From JBMFOH01 sp049969715 [NCBI: bacterium] (GTDB taxonomy: Bacteria > DUMJ01), in contig JBMFOH010000016.1 of the NCBI GenBank assembly GCA_049969715.1, positions 1 to 40,600 on the forward strand: DNA of 40,600 nucleotides, in the 5' to 3' direction. Positions 7,940 through 17,298 of this stretch are shown here, piece after piece. A program made the translations under genes and the position numbers. Every line of letters starts with the position of its first letter. The first letter of the stretch is position 1. The notes beneath the pieces are model-generated. The model had not been told where the DNA came from and ran no database searches. It saw only the letters and a program-made list of their open reading frames with translations.

Positions 7940-8873
7940 AGGTTTATTGATATTTTACCTTTCTATACTAGTTAGTGTTTTAGGTTTTAGAGTTTATTTT
8001 AGATATTTAAGGCAGTTTCTGCCTAAGCATGTAAGAGATTACGGTCCTAAGACTCATTTAGTTAAGGAAGGGGTCCCCACTATGGGAGGTATAGTGATTG
8101 TTTTAAGTTCTCTAGTAGCTACATTAGTTCTTTCATTCAATAGGACTACTATAATGTTATTAATATTGTCAGTAAGTTTTGCCCTTATAGGAGGAGTGGA
8201 TGATTACTTGGGGATAAAAAGAAGGCTCGCCCAACCATCTAAGGGAAGATATAAATTTTCATTGGAATGCCTTATTGCATTAGGATGGCTCTTTCTGATA
8301 AAGAGATATGGAGATATTAACTTGAGGCCGGATTTTCTCATTATTCATCCTCTATCTCCATTCTGGGTGTATCTATTAGAGGTCCTATTCTTGGTAGGAA
8401 TGGCAAACGGAGTAAATTTTACAGATGGAGTAGATGGTTTGGCTAGTTCGATTACTGGCTTAGTATTATTATTTCTTTTATTTACGGTAAGAGGAAGTAA
8501 TTTGGTAGAGATGATCCTAGCTATTCTTGGAGGAGTACTTGTATTCCTCTTCTATAATGCGTATCCGGCAAGGGTTATTATGGGTGATATTGGGTCTCTA
8601 TTCTTAGGTGCCAGTATGGGAGGAATAGGGGTGTTAAGTGGGAAGGAATGGCTTATTATTGCCTTTGGTATGGTTTTTGTAGTTGAGACGCTATCTGTTA
8701 TGCTTCAGGTATCAGTATTTAAACTCACAGGTAAGAGGATAATAAAAATGAGCCCTCTCCACCACCATTTTGAACTCTCAGGGTGGAGTGAGCCTCAGGT
8801 AGTTACAAGATTTTCTATCTTTTCTCTGATTATAAGTTTATTGGGGGTATTTATAAGTGGAATTACAAGATAG
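7929..8873 (+). CDS. mraY: Phospho-MurNAc-pentapeptide transferase MraY
   Basis: This 314-residue polytopic membrane enzyme makes lipid I by moving phospho-MurNAc-pentapeptide to undecaprenyl phosphate. Visible motifs are the DD pair at 91-92, NFTDGVDG at 163-170 with its catalytic Asp, and the LHHHFE loop around 277-282. About ten hydrophobic segments fit the family. Start ATG 7929 overlaps murE by 11 bases; its end overlaps murD by 17 bases. Confidence 0.96.
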   Translation: MPARGLLIFYLSILVSVLGFRVYFRYLRQFLPKHVRDYGPKTHLVKEGVPTMGGIVIVLSSLVATLVLSFNRTTIMLLILSVSFALIGGVDDYLGIKRRLAQPSKGRYKFSLECLIALGWLFLIKRYGDINLRPDFLIIHPLSPFWVYLLEVLFLVGMANGVNFTDGVDGLASSITGLVLLFLLFTVRGSNLVEMILAILGGVLVFLFYNAYPARVIMGDIGSLFLGASMGGIGVLSGKEWLIIAFGMVFVVETLSVMLQVSVFKLTGKRIIKMSPLHHHFELSGWSEPQVVTRFSIFSLIISLLGVFISGITR

Positions 8874-10194
8874 ATATATAACCGTAGTTGGGTATGGAAA
8901 GACTGGTAAGGCTTGTGTAGAGGTATTATCTAGATTAGGTGCCAAGGTAAGGGTTACAGATAAGAAGAGGGATATCGATGTGCCACCCGGGATAGAGGTA
9001 GAGACTGGATGTCACACCTTAGATTTTATCTCTGGGTCCGATCTGGTGATAGTGAGTCCTGGAGTTAGATGGGATGAACCAGTATTGGAATATGCAAGAA
9101 AGAATGGGATAGAAACGATAAGTGAGGTAGAACTTGCGTTTAGACTTACTGATAAACCCATCATTGCTATCACAGGGACAAATGGAAAGACTACAACTAC
9201 TGCCCTAACTGCTCATATCCTCTCTAAAAATGGTAAAAAGGTATCTCTAGTAGGTAATATAGGAACACCGTTTATTGAGAAGGTCTATGAGAGTCCTGAT
9301 TATTTTGTCTTAGAAGTTAGCAGCTTTCAGCTTCAAGGGACTAAATATTTTAGACCTTGGATTGGGACACTACTTAATATAGCAAGTGACCATCTTAATT
9401 GGCATAATAGCTTTGAGGAATATATAGAGGCGAAGAAGAGATTATTTATAAATCAGTCAAAGGATGATTATCTTATCTTTAATTATGATGACAAGATAGT
9501 GAGAGAGGCTGTAGGCTCTGCAAGGAGTAATAAGATTATGTTTTCTCTATATGATCAATCTGGGGTATATTTGGATGGAGATAAAATAAGATTTGGTATC
9601 CCTAGATATTCAGAATATGAGATAAATCTAAGAGATTCTAAACTTATAGGACACCATAACTTTACCAACATAATGGTAGCAAGTACTATAGGACTTTTAT
9701 GCGGCCTTTTACCAGAAGGGATAGAAGCCTCTTTAGAAGATTTTTATCCATATCCACATACATTAGAGAGGTTTTTAGAAAGCGATGGGATTATATTTAT
9801 AGACGATTCAAAGGCTACTAATCCCCATGCCACTATAAGTGCATTAAAGAGCTTATCTGGAAGAAAGATCCTTGTGTTAGGTGGACAGGATAAGGGTATG
9901 GACTTTGAACCACTGGTAGATGAGATAGAAAAGAATGATGTAAAGCGTATCATCCTTATAGGAGAGACGAAAGAGAAGATAAAATTGATATTAGAGAGGA
10001 GAGGCCTTTCTAACTTTTCTCTCTGTAGTACGTTAGAAGAGGCACTTGAGACAGGAATGAGATATGCTAGCAATGGGGATATATTTCTCTTTAGCCCTGC
10101 CTGTGCTAGTTTTGATATGTTTAGTAACTATAAAGAGAGAGGAGAGAGATTTAAAGAGATTGTCTACAAGTGGAAATGTGGTAAGGATAAATAG
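8857..10194 (+). CDS. murD: UDP-MurNAc-L-Ala:D-Glu ligase MurD
   Basis: This 445-residue Mur ligase adds D-glutamate to UDP-MurNAc-L-alanine. It has the N-terminal Rossmann-like UDP domain (TVVGYGKTGKA, 9-19), the ATP loop GTNGKTT at 107-113 and a C-terminal domain with DDSKATNPHAT, the MurD signature. The start is GTG 8857, inside the end of mraY. It follows mraY and precedes ftsW, the standard order. Confidence 0.96.
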   Translation: MELQDRYITVVGYGKTGKACVEVLSRLGAKVRVTDKKRDIDVPPGIEVETGCHTLDFISGSDLVIVSPGVRWDEPVLEYARKNGIETISEVELAFRLTDKPIIAITGTNGKTTTTALTAHILSKNGKKVSLVGNIGTPFIEKVYESPDYFVLEVSSFQLQGTKYFRPWIGTLLNIASDHLNWHNSFEEYIEAKKRLFINQSKDDYLIFNYDDKIVREAVGSARSNKIMFSLYDQSGVYLDGDKIRFGIPRYSEYEINLRDSKLIGHHNFTNIMVASTIGLLCGLLPEGIEASLEDFYPYPHTLERFLESDGIIFIDDSKATNPHATISALKSLSGRKILVLGGQDKGMDFEPLVDEIEKNDVKRIILIGETKEKIKLILERRGLSNFSLCSTLEEALETGMRYASNGDIFLFSPACASFDMFSNYKERGERFKEIVYKWKCGKDK

Positions 10195-11335
10195 AGAGAT
10201 AAATTGGATAGTTTTAGTTGGATCTAGTATCCTCTTAAGTGTAGGGTTTATTTCTCTCTACAGTATAGAAAAAATCCAGCTGATAACATTAGATAGAACC
10301 GATGTTCCACTTAAGGCACAATTTATATATACCTTTATTGGTTTAGCTTGTGCATTTATAGGGTATAGATTTCGTCTTAAAATCTTAGAGATGTTTGCTA
10401 GATGGATCTATTTGGCTTCCCTAGCGTTACTTATCCTTACTTACTTCTTTGGGACATCTGTTAATGGAGGAGTAAGGTGGGTAACCCTATTTGGTTTTTC
10501 TGTGCAGTCTGGTGATATAGCAAGGCTGGCACTTATAATATATCTTGGAAGCGTATTCAAAAGGAAAAAAGTTGATTTAGGAATAGATGTTATTAAGGCG
10601 TTATTATGTATAGTTATAACTACTGTATTGATCCTTTTTCAACCCGACTTTGGTAGCGCAGTAATTACATTCTTAACAGGAATTCTTATGCTATTTATTC
10701 TGGGTATACCCTTATCCTTGTTTTCATTAATTATTGTACCTTCAGCTTACATTGGTTATAAGCTAATATTTAAGGCTTCATATAGAGAGGCAAGGTTTTT
10801 GGCATTCTTAAATCCCTGGAAGGATCCATTAGGGAATGGTTATCAGTATATTCAGGCTATCTTAGGTTTTGCTAGAGGAGGTCTTACTGGGGTAGGCTTA
10901 GGGCTAGGTAGACAGAAGCTTGCCATCCTTCCAGAGGTTCATACCGACCTTATCCTTGCCCATATTGGTGAAGAGCTTGGTTTTATCTTTACCTTTTTTG
11001 TAATCTGCGTATACGCCTTTATTGGGATAAATATGTTAAAGGTAGGAAAGGAGTGTCCGTTAAGATTTACTGGCAATGTTATAGTTGGTTTTGCCATAAG
11101 TTTTATGCTTCAAGCCCTACTTAATATAGCAGGAGAATTGAAGTTGTTACCCATTATAGGTGTTCCACTTCCTCTATTGAGTTCAGGTGGAACCTCTAGG
11201 ATAGTCACCTTATTTATGATAGGATACACTCTGGGGGCATCAAGATATGGTTTAGTAAAGGAGAAAGATGAAAAGAATAGTAATAGCAGCTGGAGGCAGT
11301 GGAGGACACTTGTATCCAGCCATAGCGTTAAGTAG
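10178..11335 (+). CDS. ftsW: Septal SEDS glycosyltransferase FtsW
   Basis: This SEDS-family membrane glycosyltransferase works with the FtsI-type PBP at the septum. Family blocks include GGVRW near TM3, FQPDFGSA, the loop GLGLGRQKLAILPEVHTDLILAHIGEE, and PLPLLSSGGTSRI near the C-terminus. The frame stays open to an ATG at 10064, but that would overlap murD by 131 bases. GTG 10178 (385 residues) is chosen because it sits just ahead of the first membrane segment; TTG 10160 is nearly as good. The C-terminal 22 codons overlap murG by 68 bases, which is unusually long. The RodA partner of the elongation machinery is at 33133. Confidence 0.92.
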   Translation: MVRINREINWIVLVGSSILLSVGFISLYSIEKIQLITLDRTDVPLKAQFIYTFIGLACAFIGYRFRLKILEMFARWIYLASLALLILTYFFGTSVNGGVRWVTLFGFSVQSGDIARLALIIYLGSVFKRKKVDLGIDVIKALLCIVITTVLILFQPDFGSAVITFLTGILMLFILGIPLSLFSLIIVPSAYIGYKLIFKASYREARFLAFLNPWKDPLGNGYQYIQAILGFARGGLTGVGLGLGRQKLAILPEVHTDLILAHIGEELGFIFTFFVICVYAFIGINMLKVGKECPLRFTGNVIVGFAISFMLQALLNIAGELKLLPIIGVPLPLLSSGGTSRIVTLFMIGYTLGASRYGLVKEKDEKNSNSSWRQWRTLVSSHSVK

Positions 11336-12332
11336 AGTATTATTAAAAGAGGGACATTTGGTATATCTTTTTGTTACTAAGAAGAGACCAGGGACTATAA
11401 CCTTAGAAGGATTTGATTTTTTTGAGTCCAATTCGTTAGGATGGGATAGGACATTCTTGGGTGGGTTAAGGTTTATTCGAGGTCTCAGTAGAGATTTTGT
11501 ATCTACCTTGAGAAGATTAAAGGAGATACATCCTGACATAGTAGTAGGAATGGGTGGATATGCCTCGATAGACCCTATAATTGGGGCAGCCCTTCTTGGC
11601 ATACCTAAGGTTATCCATGAGCAGAATGTAATCCCTGGGTTAGCCAATAGATTCTTGGCTCCGCTGGTAGATAGAATCTTTGTATCCTTTCCAACAAGTA
11701 GGGAGTATCTCCCTAAGAAAAAGGTAGTATATACCGGACTCCCTTTAAGAGAAGAATTCTATGCCATAAAGAATAAACACAGTAAAACTACTGATATGCC
11801 AACCGTTATAGTACTTGGCGGAAGTCAAGGGGCGAGAAGGATAAATGAAGTAGTCTTAGAACTTTTAGAAAATAAATTGATAGATGATATAAACCTTATA
11901 CATATTACAGGCCCTACAGAGTTTAATAGATTGAAAGAGAGGATTGCAAATGTTACGTATCCTTTCTATACCGTCTATGGTTATAGAGAAGATATCTGGA
12001 ATCTATACAGAGAAGGAGATATGGCAATCTCAAGGGCGGGAGCGAGTTCTATTACAGAGCTTGCCACGATGAAGCTTCCTGCGATATTGATTCCATACGA
12101 AGGAGCTGGAGGGCATCAACTCTATAATGCTAAGTGGTTAGAACATACAGGGAGCGCTGTAGTGTTAAGGCAAAATGAACTTTCAGCTTCTACTTTAGCG
12201 AGATTTATATTAGAGATTATAGGTTCAGAGAAATTGTCTCAGATGAAGCAGGCAGCATCTAGGTTAGATGTTCCAAACGCAAGTTATGTGTTGGCAGAAG
12301 AGGTTTTAAAACTACTTCCAGGAGGAATATAA
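11268..12332 (+). CDS. murG: UDP-GlcNAc:lipid I N-acetylglucosaminyltransferase MurG
   Basis: This 354-residue GT-B glycosyltransferase converts lipid I to lipid II at the inner face of the membrane. The G-loop GGSGGH is at 9-14, the second loop GGSQGARRIN opens the C-terminal domain, and SRAGASSITE and PYEGAGGHQLYNA form the UDP-GlcNAc site. ATG 11268 has AAGGAG right upstream and gives the exact family N-terminus, so the 68-base overlap with ftsW is real. The stop TAA shares one base with the murC ATG. Confidence 0.96.
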   Translation: MKRIVIAAGGSGGHLYPAIALSRVLLKEGHLVYLFVTKKRPGTITLEGFDFFESNSLGWDRTFLGGLRFIRGLSRDFVSTLRRLKEIHPDIVVGMGGYASIDPIIGAALLGIPKVIHEQNVIPGLANRFLAPLVDRIFVSFPTSREYLPKKKVVYTGLPLREEFYAIKNKHSKTTDMPTVIVLGGSQGARRINEVVLELLENKLIDDINLIHITGPTEFNRLKERIANVTYPFYTVYGYREDIWNLYREGDMAISRAGASSITELATMKLPAILIPYEGAGGHQLYNAKWLEHTGSAVVLRQNELSASTLARFILEIIGSEKLSQMKQAASRLDVPNASYVLAEEVLKLLPGGI

Positions 12333-13696
12333 TGAAGGGCATAACCAAGGAAGATAAGATTCATTTTATAGGGATAGGTGGGTATGGGATGAGTGGTATA
12401 GCTCAGATTTTGTATGAACTTGGATATAAGGTAAGTGGTTCAGATATAAAGAAAGGAGAGATCACTGAGAGATTGTCAGCAATGGGTATTCCTATTTATA
12501 TAGGACATAACCCTAGATATATAGAAGGTTCCACTGTAGTAGTAGTGTCTAGTGCAGTCCATAACGATAATCCTGAACTTATAGAGGCAAGGAAGAGAGG
12601 ATTAACCATCTTTCAAAGAGGTGAAATGCTGGCATATCTAATGAGTCAAAAGAAAAGTATTGCGATAGCTGGCTCGCATGGGAAAACTACCGTTACATCT
12701 ATGATAGGTATAATACTAGACTGGGGTGGGCTTTCTCCCACTATAGTGGTGGGGGGTGAGGTAACAGATATTGGAGGAACTGCAAAGCTTGGAAAGGGTG
12801 AACTTTTTGTTGCAGAGACTGATGAGAGTGATGGTTCATTTCTAAAACTTTTACCGAATATAGAGATAGTTACAAATGTAGATAATGACCACCTAGACTA
12901 CTATAAAAATGTAGACAATATAAGAGAGGCGTTTATTCAATTTTTTCGTCAGGCAAAAGAGACTGTGTTCGTGTGTAGTGATGACCCTTTTTTAGCAGAG
13001 ACAAAGATAGATAAGATTAAAATTATGTACGGATTAGATAGAAGAAGTATGTATTCTGCAAAAGATATTAACTTAAATGAGAGAGGAAGTAGTTTTGAAG
13101 TAATAAAGGAAGGAAGGCCTCTAGGTAAGGTGTTGCTTTCTATCCCTGGTTTACATAATGTACGGAATGCGTTAGGGGCTATAGCAGTTTCAGATATGCT
13201 TGGTATTCCTTGGGAGACTATTGCTATGGGATTACAGTCTTTTAAAGGGGTAGGTAGAAGACTCCAGACATGTGATTATATAGGAGATACCCCTGTTATA
13301 GAAGACTATGCTCATCATCCTACTGAGATTAGAGCTTCACTTGAAGCCATAAGAATTTTGGCTAATAATAGAAAGATAGTATTGGTATTTCAGCCACATA
13401 GGTACACAAGGACATACTATCTCTATAAGGAGATAGCATCATCTATTGCTTTGGCTGACTATGTTCTAGTATTAGATATCTATCCTGCCTCTGAACCTCC
13501 AATAGATGGGATAAATAGTGGAATCATATTAGAGAATCTGCCTAGTTACTGCCAGAATGGAAAATGGATAAAGGATATCGATTCCCTGATTGAAGAGTTA
13601 AAGATGATAGGAGTAAATGATAAGATACTTGTATTTATGGGAGCGGGAAATATAGATTGCATATCGAAGGAAGTCTTGGTAAGTTTAAAGGGATAG
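12332..13696 (+). CDS. murC: UDP-MurNAc:L-Ala ligase MurC
   Basis: This 454-residue ligase adds the first residue (L-Ala) of the stem peptide. The N-terminal HFIGIGGYGMSG (11-22) binds the UDP moiety, the ATP loop is GSHGKTT at 114-120, and DYAHHPTEI is the MurC-type motif. ATG 12332 has GGAGGAATATA directly before it. Its last 40 bases overlap the presumed start of murB. Confidence 0.96.
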   Translation: MKGITKEDKIHFIGIGGYGMSGIAQILYELGYKVSGSDIKKGEITERLSAMGIPIYIGHNPRYIEGSTVVVVSSAVHNDNPELIEARKRGLTIFQRGEMLAYLMSQKKSIAIAGSHGKTTVTSMIGIILDWGGLSPTIVVGGEVTDIGGTAKLGKGELFVAETDESDGSFLKLLPNIEIVTNVDNDHLDYYKNVDNIREAFIQFFRQAKETVFVCSDDPFLAETKIDKIKIMYGLDRRSMYSAKDINLNERGSSFEVIKEGRPLGKVLLSIPGLHNVRNALGAIAVSDMLGIPWETIAMGLQSFKGVGRRLQTCDYIGDTPVIEDYAHHPTEIRASLEAIRILANNRKIVLVFQPHRYTRTYYLYKEIASSIALADYVLVLDIYPASEPPIDGINSGIILENLPSYCQNGKWIKDIDSLIEELKMIGVNDKILVFMGAGNIDCISKEVLVSLKG

Positions 13697-14535
13697 TAAA
13701 GAGGAAGGAACCATTATCTCCATATCTAACCATAAAGGTTGGGGGAGATGTGGATTGGTTATTTATACCTATATGTATAGATGACCTGGTATATGCTATG
13801 GAATTCTCCAAAAGGATGGGTTATCGGTGGTTTGTAATTGGAAATGGTTCTAAGATACTTGTGCCAGACGAAGGTTTCAGAGGAGTAGCTATATATACTG
13901 CTAGGTTGAAGGGTTTTTGGTTGGAAGATGATAAGATGACTTTAGAGAGCGGTTTCCCCCTTGGGGAGGCAATAAGACTAGCTATGGTTAATAACCTTTC
14001 TGGAATGGAGTCACTTGTAGGAATCCCTGCTACTATTGGAGGAGCAGTGGTAATGAATGCTGGAACCAAATACGGATGTATTGGAGACATAGTAGATAGA
14101 GTGGAGATGATAGATGAGGATGGAAGATACACTACTATATCACCTCATTTTGGATATAGAGACAGTGACTTTAAGGGAAGAAAGATAGTAATAACTAAGG
14201 TGTATCTTAAGCTGAAAAGGAGTCATCAAGATGAGATTAGAGAGAAATTAATATCTTCTGCCTCTTTGCGGAGAACTCAGCCCCAATTTCCGAGGCAGTT
14301 TGGCTCTATCTTTAAAAATCCTTCAGAAGGTTCGGCAGGAAGACTTATAGAGGAGGCAGGATTTAAAGGATTCAGATACAATGGTGTTATTATTTCTCCT
14401 GTCCATGCTAATTTTCTTCTTAATCTTGGAAATAGTGCCAATGATATCTACTATGTTATAAGGTTAATCCAGGAAGAGATTTATAGCCGATTTAGTGTAT
14501 TTCTTGAACCAGAGGTGAATATGATTGGTTTCTAG
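13657..14535 (+). CDS. murB: UDP-N-acetylenolpyruvoylglucosamine reductase MurB
   Basis: This 292-residue FAD-dependent reductase makes UDP-MurNAc. FAD motifs are VIGNGSKILVPD (60-71) and GIPATIGGAVVMNAG (122-136). GSIFKNP (216-222) holds the catalytic Ser217, and LEPEV (283-287) the catalytic glutamate region. The compact length matches type II MurB of Gram-positive-like bacteria. The only usable upstream start is TTG 13657, inside murC, with a weak ribosome site. murA, which supplies the substrate, is not in the window. Confidence 0.93.
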   Translation: MHIEGSLGKFKGIVKRKEPLSPYLTIKVGGDVDWLFIPICIDDLVYAMEFSKRMGYRWFVIGNGSKILVPDEGFRGVAIYTARLKGFWLEDDKMTLESGFPLGEAIRLAMVNNLSGMESLVGIPATIGGAVVMNAGTKYGCIGDIVDRVEMIDEDGRYTTISPHFGYRDSDFKGRKIVITKVYLKLKRSHQDEIREKLISSASLRRTQPQFPRQFGSIFKNPSEGSAGRLIEEAGFKGFRYNGVIISPVHANFLLNLGNSANDIYYVIRLIQEEIYSRFSVFLEPEVNMIGF

Positions 14536-14986
14536 ATTAGAGGTATTTGTTTGGGTTGTGACATTTGTATCTATACTGATGAGTTCTGAGGGTATTATTG
14601 GGGGAATGAACATAGATAGGTATTTCGTATCGAGACCTATTTTTAAGGTAGATACTACTACTTCTATAAAGAATGACGATATCTTATTGAGATTTAGTAC
14701 CAAAAAAGAGAAGGATATGTTATCTCAAGTTATGGAGGAGATCCCTTCTGACAAATATCCCTTGTTAAAAGAGCTAGGGATAAAAAATAATGAATTGTAT
14801 GTTATACTTTATAATAATATCCCTTGTATAATTGGAGAGTTGAAGAATCTGAATAAGAAGCTTGAGATGGCTTTGGAGATAATAAATACCGCTAAGATGA
14901 AAGGTATAGAGATAAAAGAGATAGACCTTAGGACCTTAAGGCTGCCGGTGATAAAAGAGGTAAAGAATAATGAAAAAGTCAACTAA
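14525..14986 (+). CDS. Short FtsQ/DivIB-like division protein lacking POTRA
   Basis: This 153-residue protein has one membrane segment (about 6-24) and then a soluble domain. The C-terminal part, with LYNNIPCIIGELKNLNKKLE, then GIEIKEIDLR and a final LPVIK, resembles the end of the FtsQ/DivIB beta domain (strand, G, d..KL, idLR, pv.k). Typical FtsQ proteins are 220-280 residues with a POTRA domain after the membrane segment; there is no room for one here. Its place between murB and ftsA is the usual ftsQ place. The start is TTG 14525, preceded by AGAGGTGA. The assignment is inferred from position and weak pattern. Confidence 0.6.
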   Translation: MVSRLEVFVWVVTFVSILMSSEGIIGGMNIDRYFVSRPIFKVDTTTSIKNDDILLRFSTKKEKDMLSQVMEEIPSDKYPLLKELGIKNNELYVILYNNIPCIIGELKNLNKKLEMALEIINTAKMKGIEIKEIDLRTLRLPVIKEVKNNEKVN

Positions 14987-15692
14987 ATGGTCTCTAGCTG
15001 TAGTCTGCTTTATCTTAGGATTATTATCAGTAACACAGATCAAATTCTATGAGGCACCTAAATATACCCTATATAGTATGAGAAATGACCAACTTGTAGA
15101 CCTTATTCAGAAACTTGAGGAGCAGAGGAATAGTCTGATCCAAGAGGTTAATACCTTACGAGATCAGATAACTCAGTATGAGGAATCTGCAGTTAGAGAG
15201 AAATCTGTCTCTGCAGGGGTTTTAAAAGAGATGAATAGGATAAAGCTTTGGGCAGGTCTAGTTCCTGTAAGTGGTCCTGGGATAGTAGTTACATTGGATG
15301 ACAGTAAGAAGAAGGTAAATTCAGGAGCCAACCCAGAGAATTATCTTATTCATGATTATGACTTGAGGGAGATAGTAAATGAGCTTTGGGCTTCAGGAGC
15401 AGAGGCTATAGCTATAAATAACCAGAGAATAGTTGTTACAAGCGAGATAAGATGTGTAGGTCCAACGATACTTGTAAATGGGGTAAGACTCTCTCCTCCA
15501 TATGTAGTAAAGGCAATAGGTGATGCCGATAGTCTTATAAGTGCCCTTACTATGCCAGGAGGAATCATCTCTGCATTAAACTACATATCTAAGGAGTTTG
15601 GAATAATACTAAAATTAGAGAAGAAGAGTAAGGTCCTTTTACCTTCGTATGAGGGGGCTATTTCTCTAAAATACAGTAAATCGGAGGAGTAA
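14970..15692 (+). CDS. DUF881 family membrane-anchored protein
   Basis: This 240-residue protein has an N-terminal membrane segment (about 7-24), a coiled coil (about 40-75) and a DUF881 domain with the block PVSGPGIVVTLDDS, the INNQRIV motif and EIRCVGPTILVNG. DUF881 proteins (B. subtilis YlxW/YlxX group) occur next to sbp and ftsA/ftsZ in Firmicutes and Actinobacteria; their biochemical role is unknown. It overlaps the FtsQ-like gene by 17 bases and is followed four bases later by sbp. Confidence 0.88.
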   Translation: MKKSTKWSLAVVCFILGLLSVTQIKFYEAPKYTLYSMRNDQLVDLIQKLEEQRNSLIQEVNTLRDQITQYEESAVREKSVSAGVLKEMNRIKLWAGLVPVSGPGIVVTLDDSKKKVNSGANPENYLIHDYDLREIVNELWASGAEAIAINNQRIVVTSEIRCVGPTILVNGVRLSPPYVVKAIGDADSLISALTMPGGIISALNYISKEFGIILKLEKKSKVLLPSYEGAISLKYSKSEE

Positions 15693-15696
15693 AGAG

Positions 15697-16059
15697 ATGA
15701 TGTTTCCTATAATAGCGCTCTTAATAGGCATTGTGATAGGGGTTTTCCTTCCTGTCCAGGTTACTCCCTTTTATGCTAGATATATAGCTATAGTAATACT
15801 TGTAGCTCTTGATACCATCTTCGGAGGGATAAGGGCTATTCTGGAAAAAGGTTTTGATGAGATTGTTTTCCTTTCGGGTTTTTTTGTGAATTCTCTCCTT
15901 GGAGTGGTTTTGGTATTCTTAGGCGATCGTTTGGGGGTTGACCTCTATCTTGCAGCTATTATGGGTTTTGGAGTGAGGATATTTCAGAATCTGGCAGTTA
16001 TAAGAAGATATATAATTAAGAATTTTAGCCAGAAACCTAGAGGGGCTAAAGAGGGATGA
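15697..16059 (+). CDS. sbp: Small basic protein Sbp (DUF1290)
   Basis: This 120-residue membrane protein has three or four hydrophobic segments and matches the DUF1290/Sbp family found upstream of ftsA-ftsZ in Firmicutes. Recognisable blocks are ARYIAIVILVALDTIFGGIRA and the FLGDRLGVDLYLAA turn. GGAGGAGTAAAG precedes ATG 15697. Function is not established beyond its location in the division cluster. Its stop overlaps the ftsA start by four bases. Confidence 0.88.
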   Translation: MMFPIIALLIGIVIGVFLPVQVTPFYARYIAIVILVALDTIFGGIRAILEKGFDEIVFLSGFFVNSLLGVVLVFLGDRLGVDLYLAAIMGFGVRIFQNLAVIRRYIIKNFSQKPRGAKEG

Positions 16060-17282
16060 GAAGAGAGGAACTAGTTTCGGTTTTGGACATAGGAACAACT
16101 AAGAACTGTATATTAGTCTCTCAGAAGGAGGAAGATGGATATCAAATTATTGGGTTTGGTATTTCCCCTTCTTTTGGTATGAAGAAGGGTACAGTTACTG
16201 ATATAAAGAAACTTACAGGTTCTATCTTGAATACATTAAAGAATGTTGAAAAGATGTGTGGGGCTAAGCTAAAGGATGTAAGTATTGGGATTACTGGAGA
16301 ACATGTTAACTCTATTGTAAGCAAGGTAGAGGTAGATGTTTCAGGTAAGGATGGGATTATAACTCCAAAAGACATAAAGAGAGCTATAGAGAGTGCCTCT
16401 AGATATGAGATGCCTGAGGGGAAACAGATCCTTCACACCATCCCTAGGAGATTCTCAGTAGATAGTATAGATGAGGTTGAAAATCCAGTGGGTATGAAAG
16501 GGAAAAGACTTGGTTTAGAGGCTACCATAGTAATAGGAGATTTAACCCAGATAGAGAATATGGTGATGGCTACTCAGGGTACTGGACTGAAGGTAACTGA
16601 TGTAGTTCTTCAGCCATATGCTTCCGGTCATGCGGTTCTTACTGGAGAAGAGATGACTTCTGGAGTATGTCTTATAGATATAGGTGGAGGCACTACGGAT
16701 GTGGCTATATTTAAGGGTGGGGTCTTATACTCTACCTTTGTTGTACCGGTTGGAGGAAATCATATAACTAACGATTTGTCTGTGGCATTGAATTTGCCCT
16801 TTAACGAAGCGGAACGGGTAAAGATTGAATATGGAAACTGTGATCTTCTTAGCATAGAGAGGGATGAGGGTATAGAGATTAAATATAAAGATAAGCCAAG
16901 GCAGGTCTCGCTACAACTTATCTCTGAGGTGATAGAGGTAAGGGTAAGAGAACTCTTTTCTTATGTAAATGTATTGTTGTATAAATCCAATCTTTTTCAC
17001 CTCTTTCCTGCCGGAATAGTTATTACTGGTGGATCAGCTCTTCTTAAAGGGATTGATGTAACAGCCCAGAGGGAATTTGGAACATCTGTTAGGATAGGTT
17101 TTCCTCAAGAGGCAAATCAAACTTGGAAGATGCTAAATAATCCTGCCTATGCTACAGTATTAGGGCTATTGAGGCTAGAAAATAGGGATGACCCTTATAG
17201 GAAGGTTACCGAGAAGGGTAACCTTCCTATAAGTATATTAAACAAAATCAAAAGCTGGTTTTCTCGTTTAGTCGAGCAGTAA
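16056..17282 (+). CDS. ftsA: Cell division protein FtsA
   Basis: This 408-residue actin-like ATPase tethers FtsZ to the membrane. It has phosphate-1 motif DIGTTK (near 11-16), the 1C domain typical of FtsA rather than MreB, phosphate-2 block [14 protein letters not shown], and an adenosine block [11 protein letters not shown]. The C-terminal tail [15 protein letters not shown] forms an amphipathic membrane-targeting helix. It lies directly before ftsZ, 16 bases apart. Because SepF is also encoded here, FtsZ probably has two membrane anchors. Confidence 0.96.
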   Translation: MRREELVSVLDIGTTKNCILVSQKEEDGYQIIGFGISPSFGMKKGTVTDIKKLTGSILNTLKNVEKMCGAKLKDVSIGITGEHVNSIVSKVEVDVSGKDGIITPKDIKRAIESASRYEMPEGKQILHTIPRRFSVDSIDEVENPVGMKGKRLGLEATIVIGDLTQIENMVMATQGTGLKVTDVVLQPYASGHAVLTGEEMTSGVCLIDIGGGTTDVAIFKGGVLYSTFVVPVGGNHITNDLSVALNLPFNEAERVKIEYGNCDLLSIERDEGIEIKYKDKPRQVSLQLISEVIEVRVRELFSYVNVLLYKSNLFHLFPAGIVITGGSALLKGIDVTAQREFGTSVRIGFPQEANQTWKMLNNPAYATVLGLLRLENRDDPYRKVTEKGNLPISILNKIKSWFSRLVEQ

Positions 17283-17298
17283 AGGAGGAGATATTAAA

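Noticed and set aside
10064-10177. Upstream ATG extension of ftsW
   Set aside because: It would overlap the conserved end of murD by 131 bases and add a hydrophobic segment before the normal TM1.
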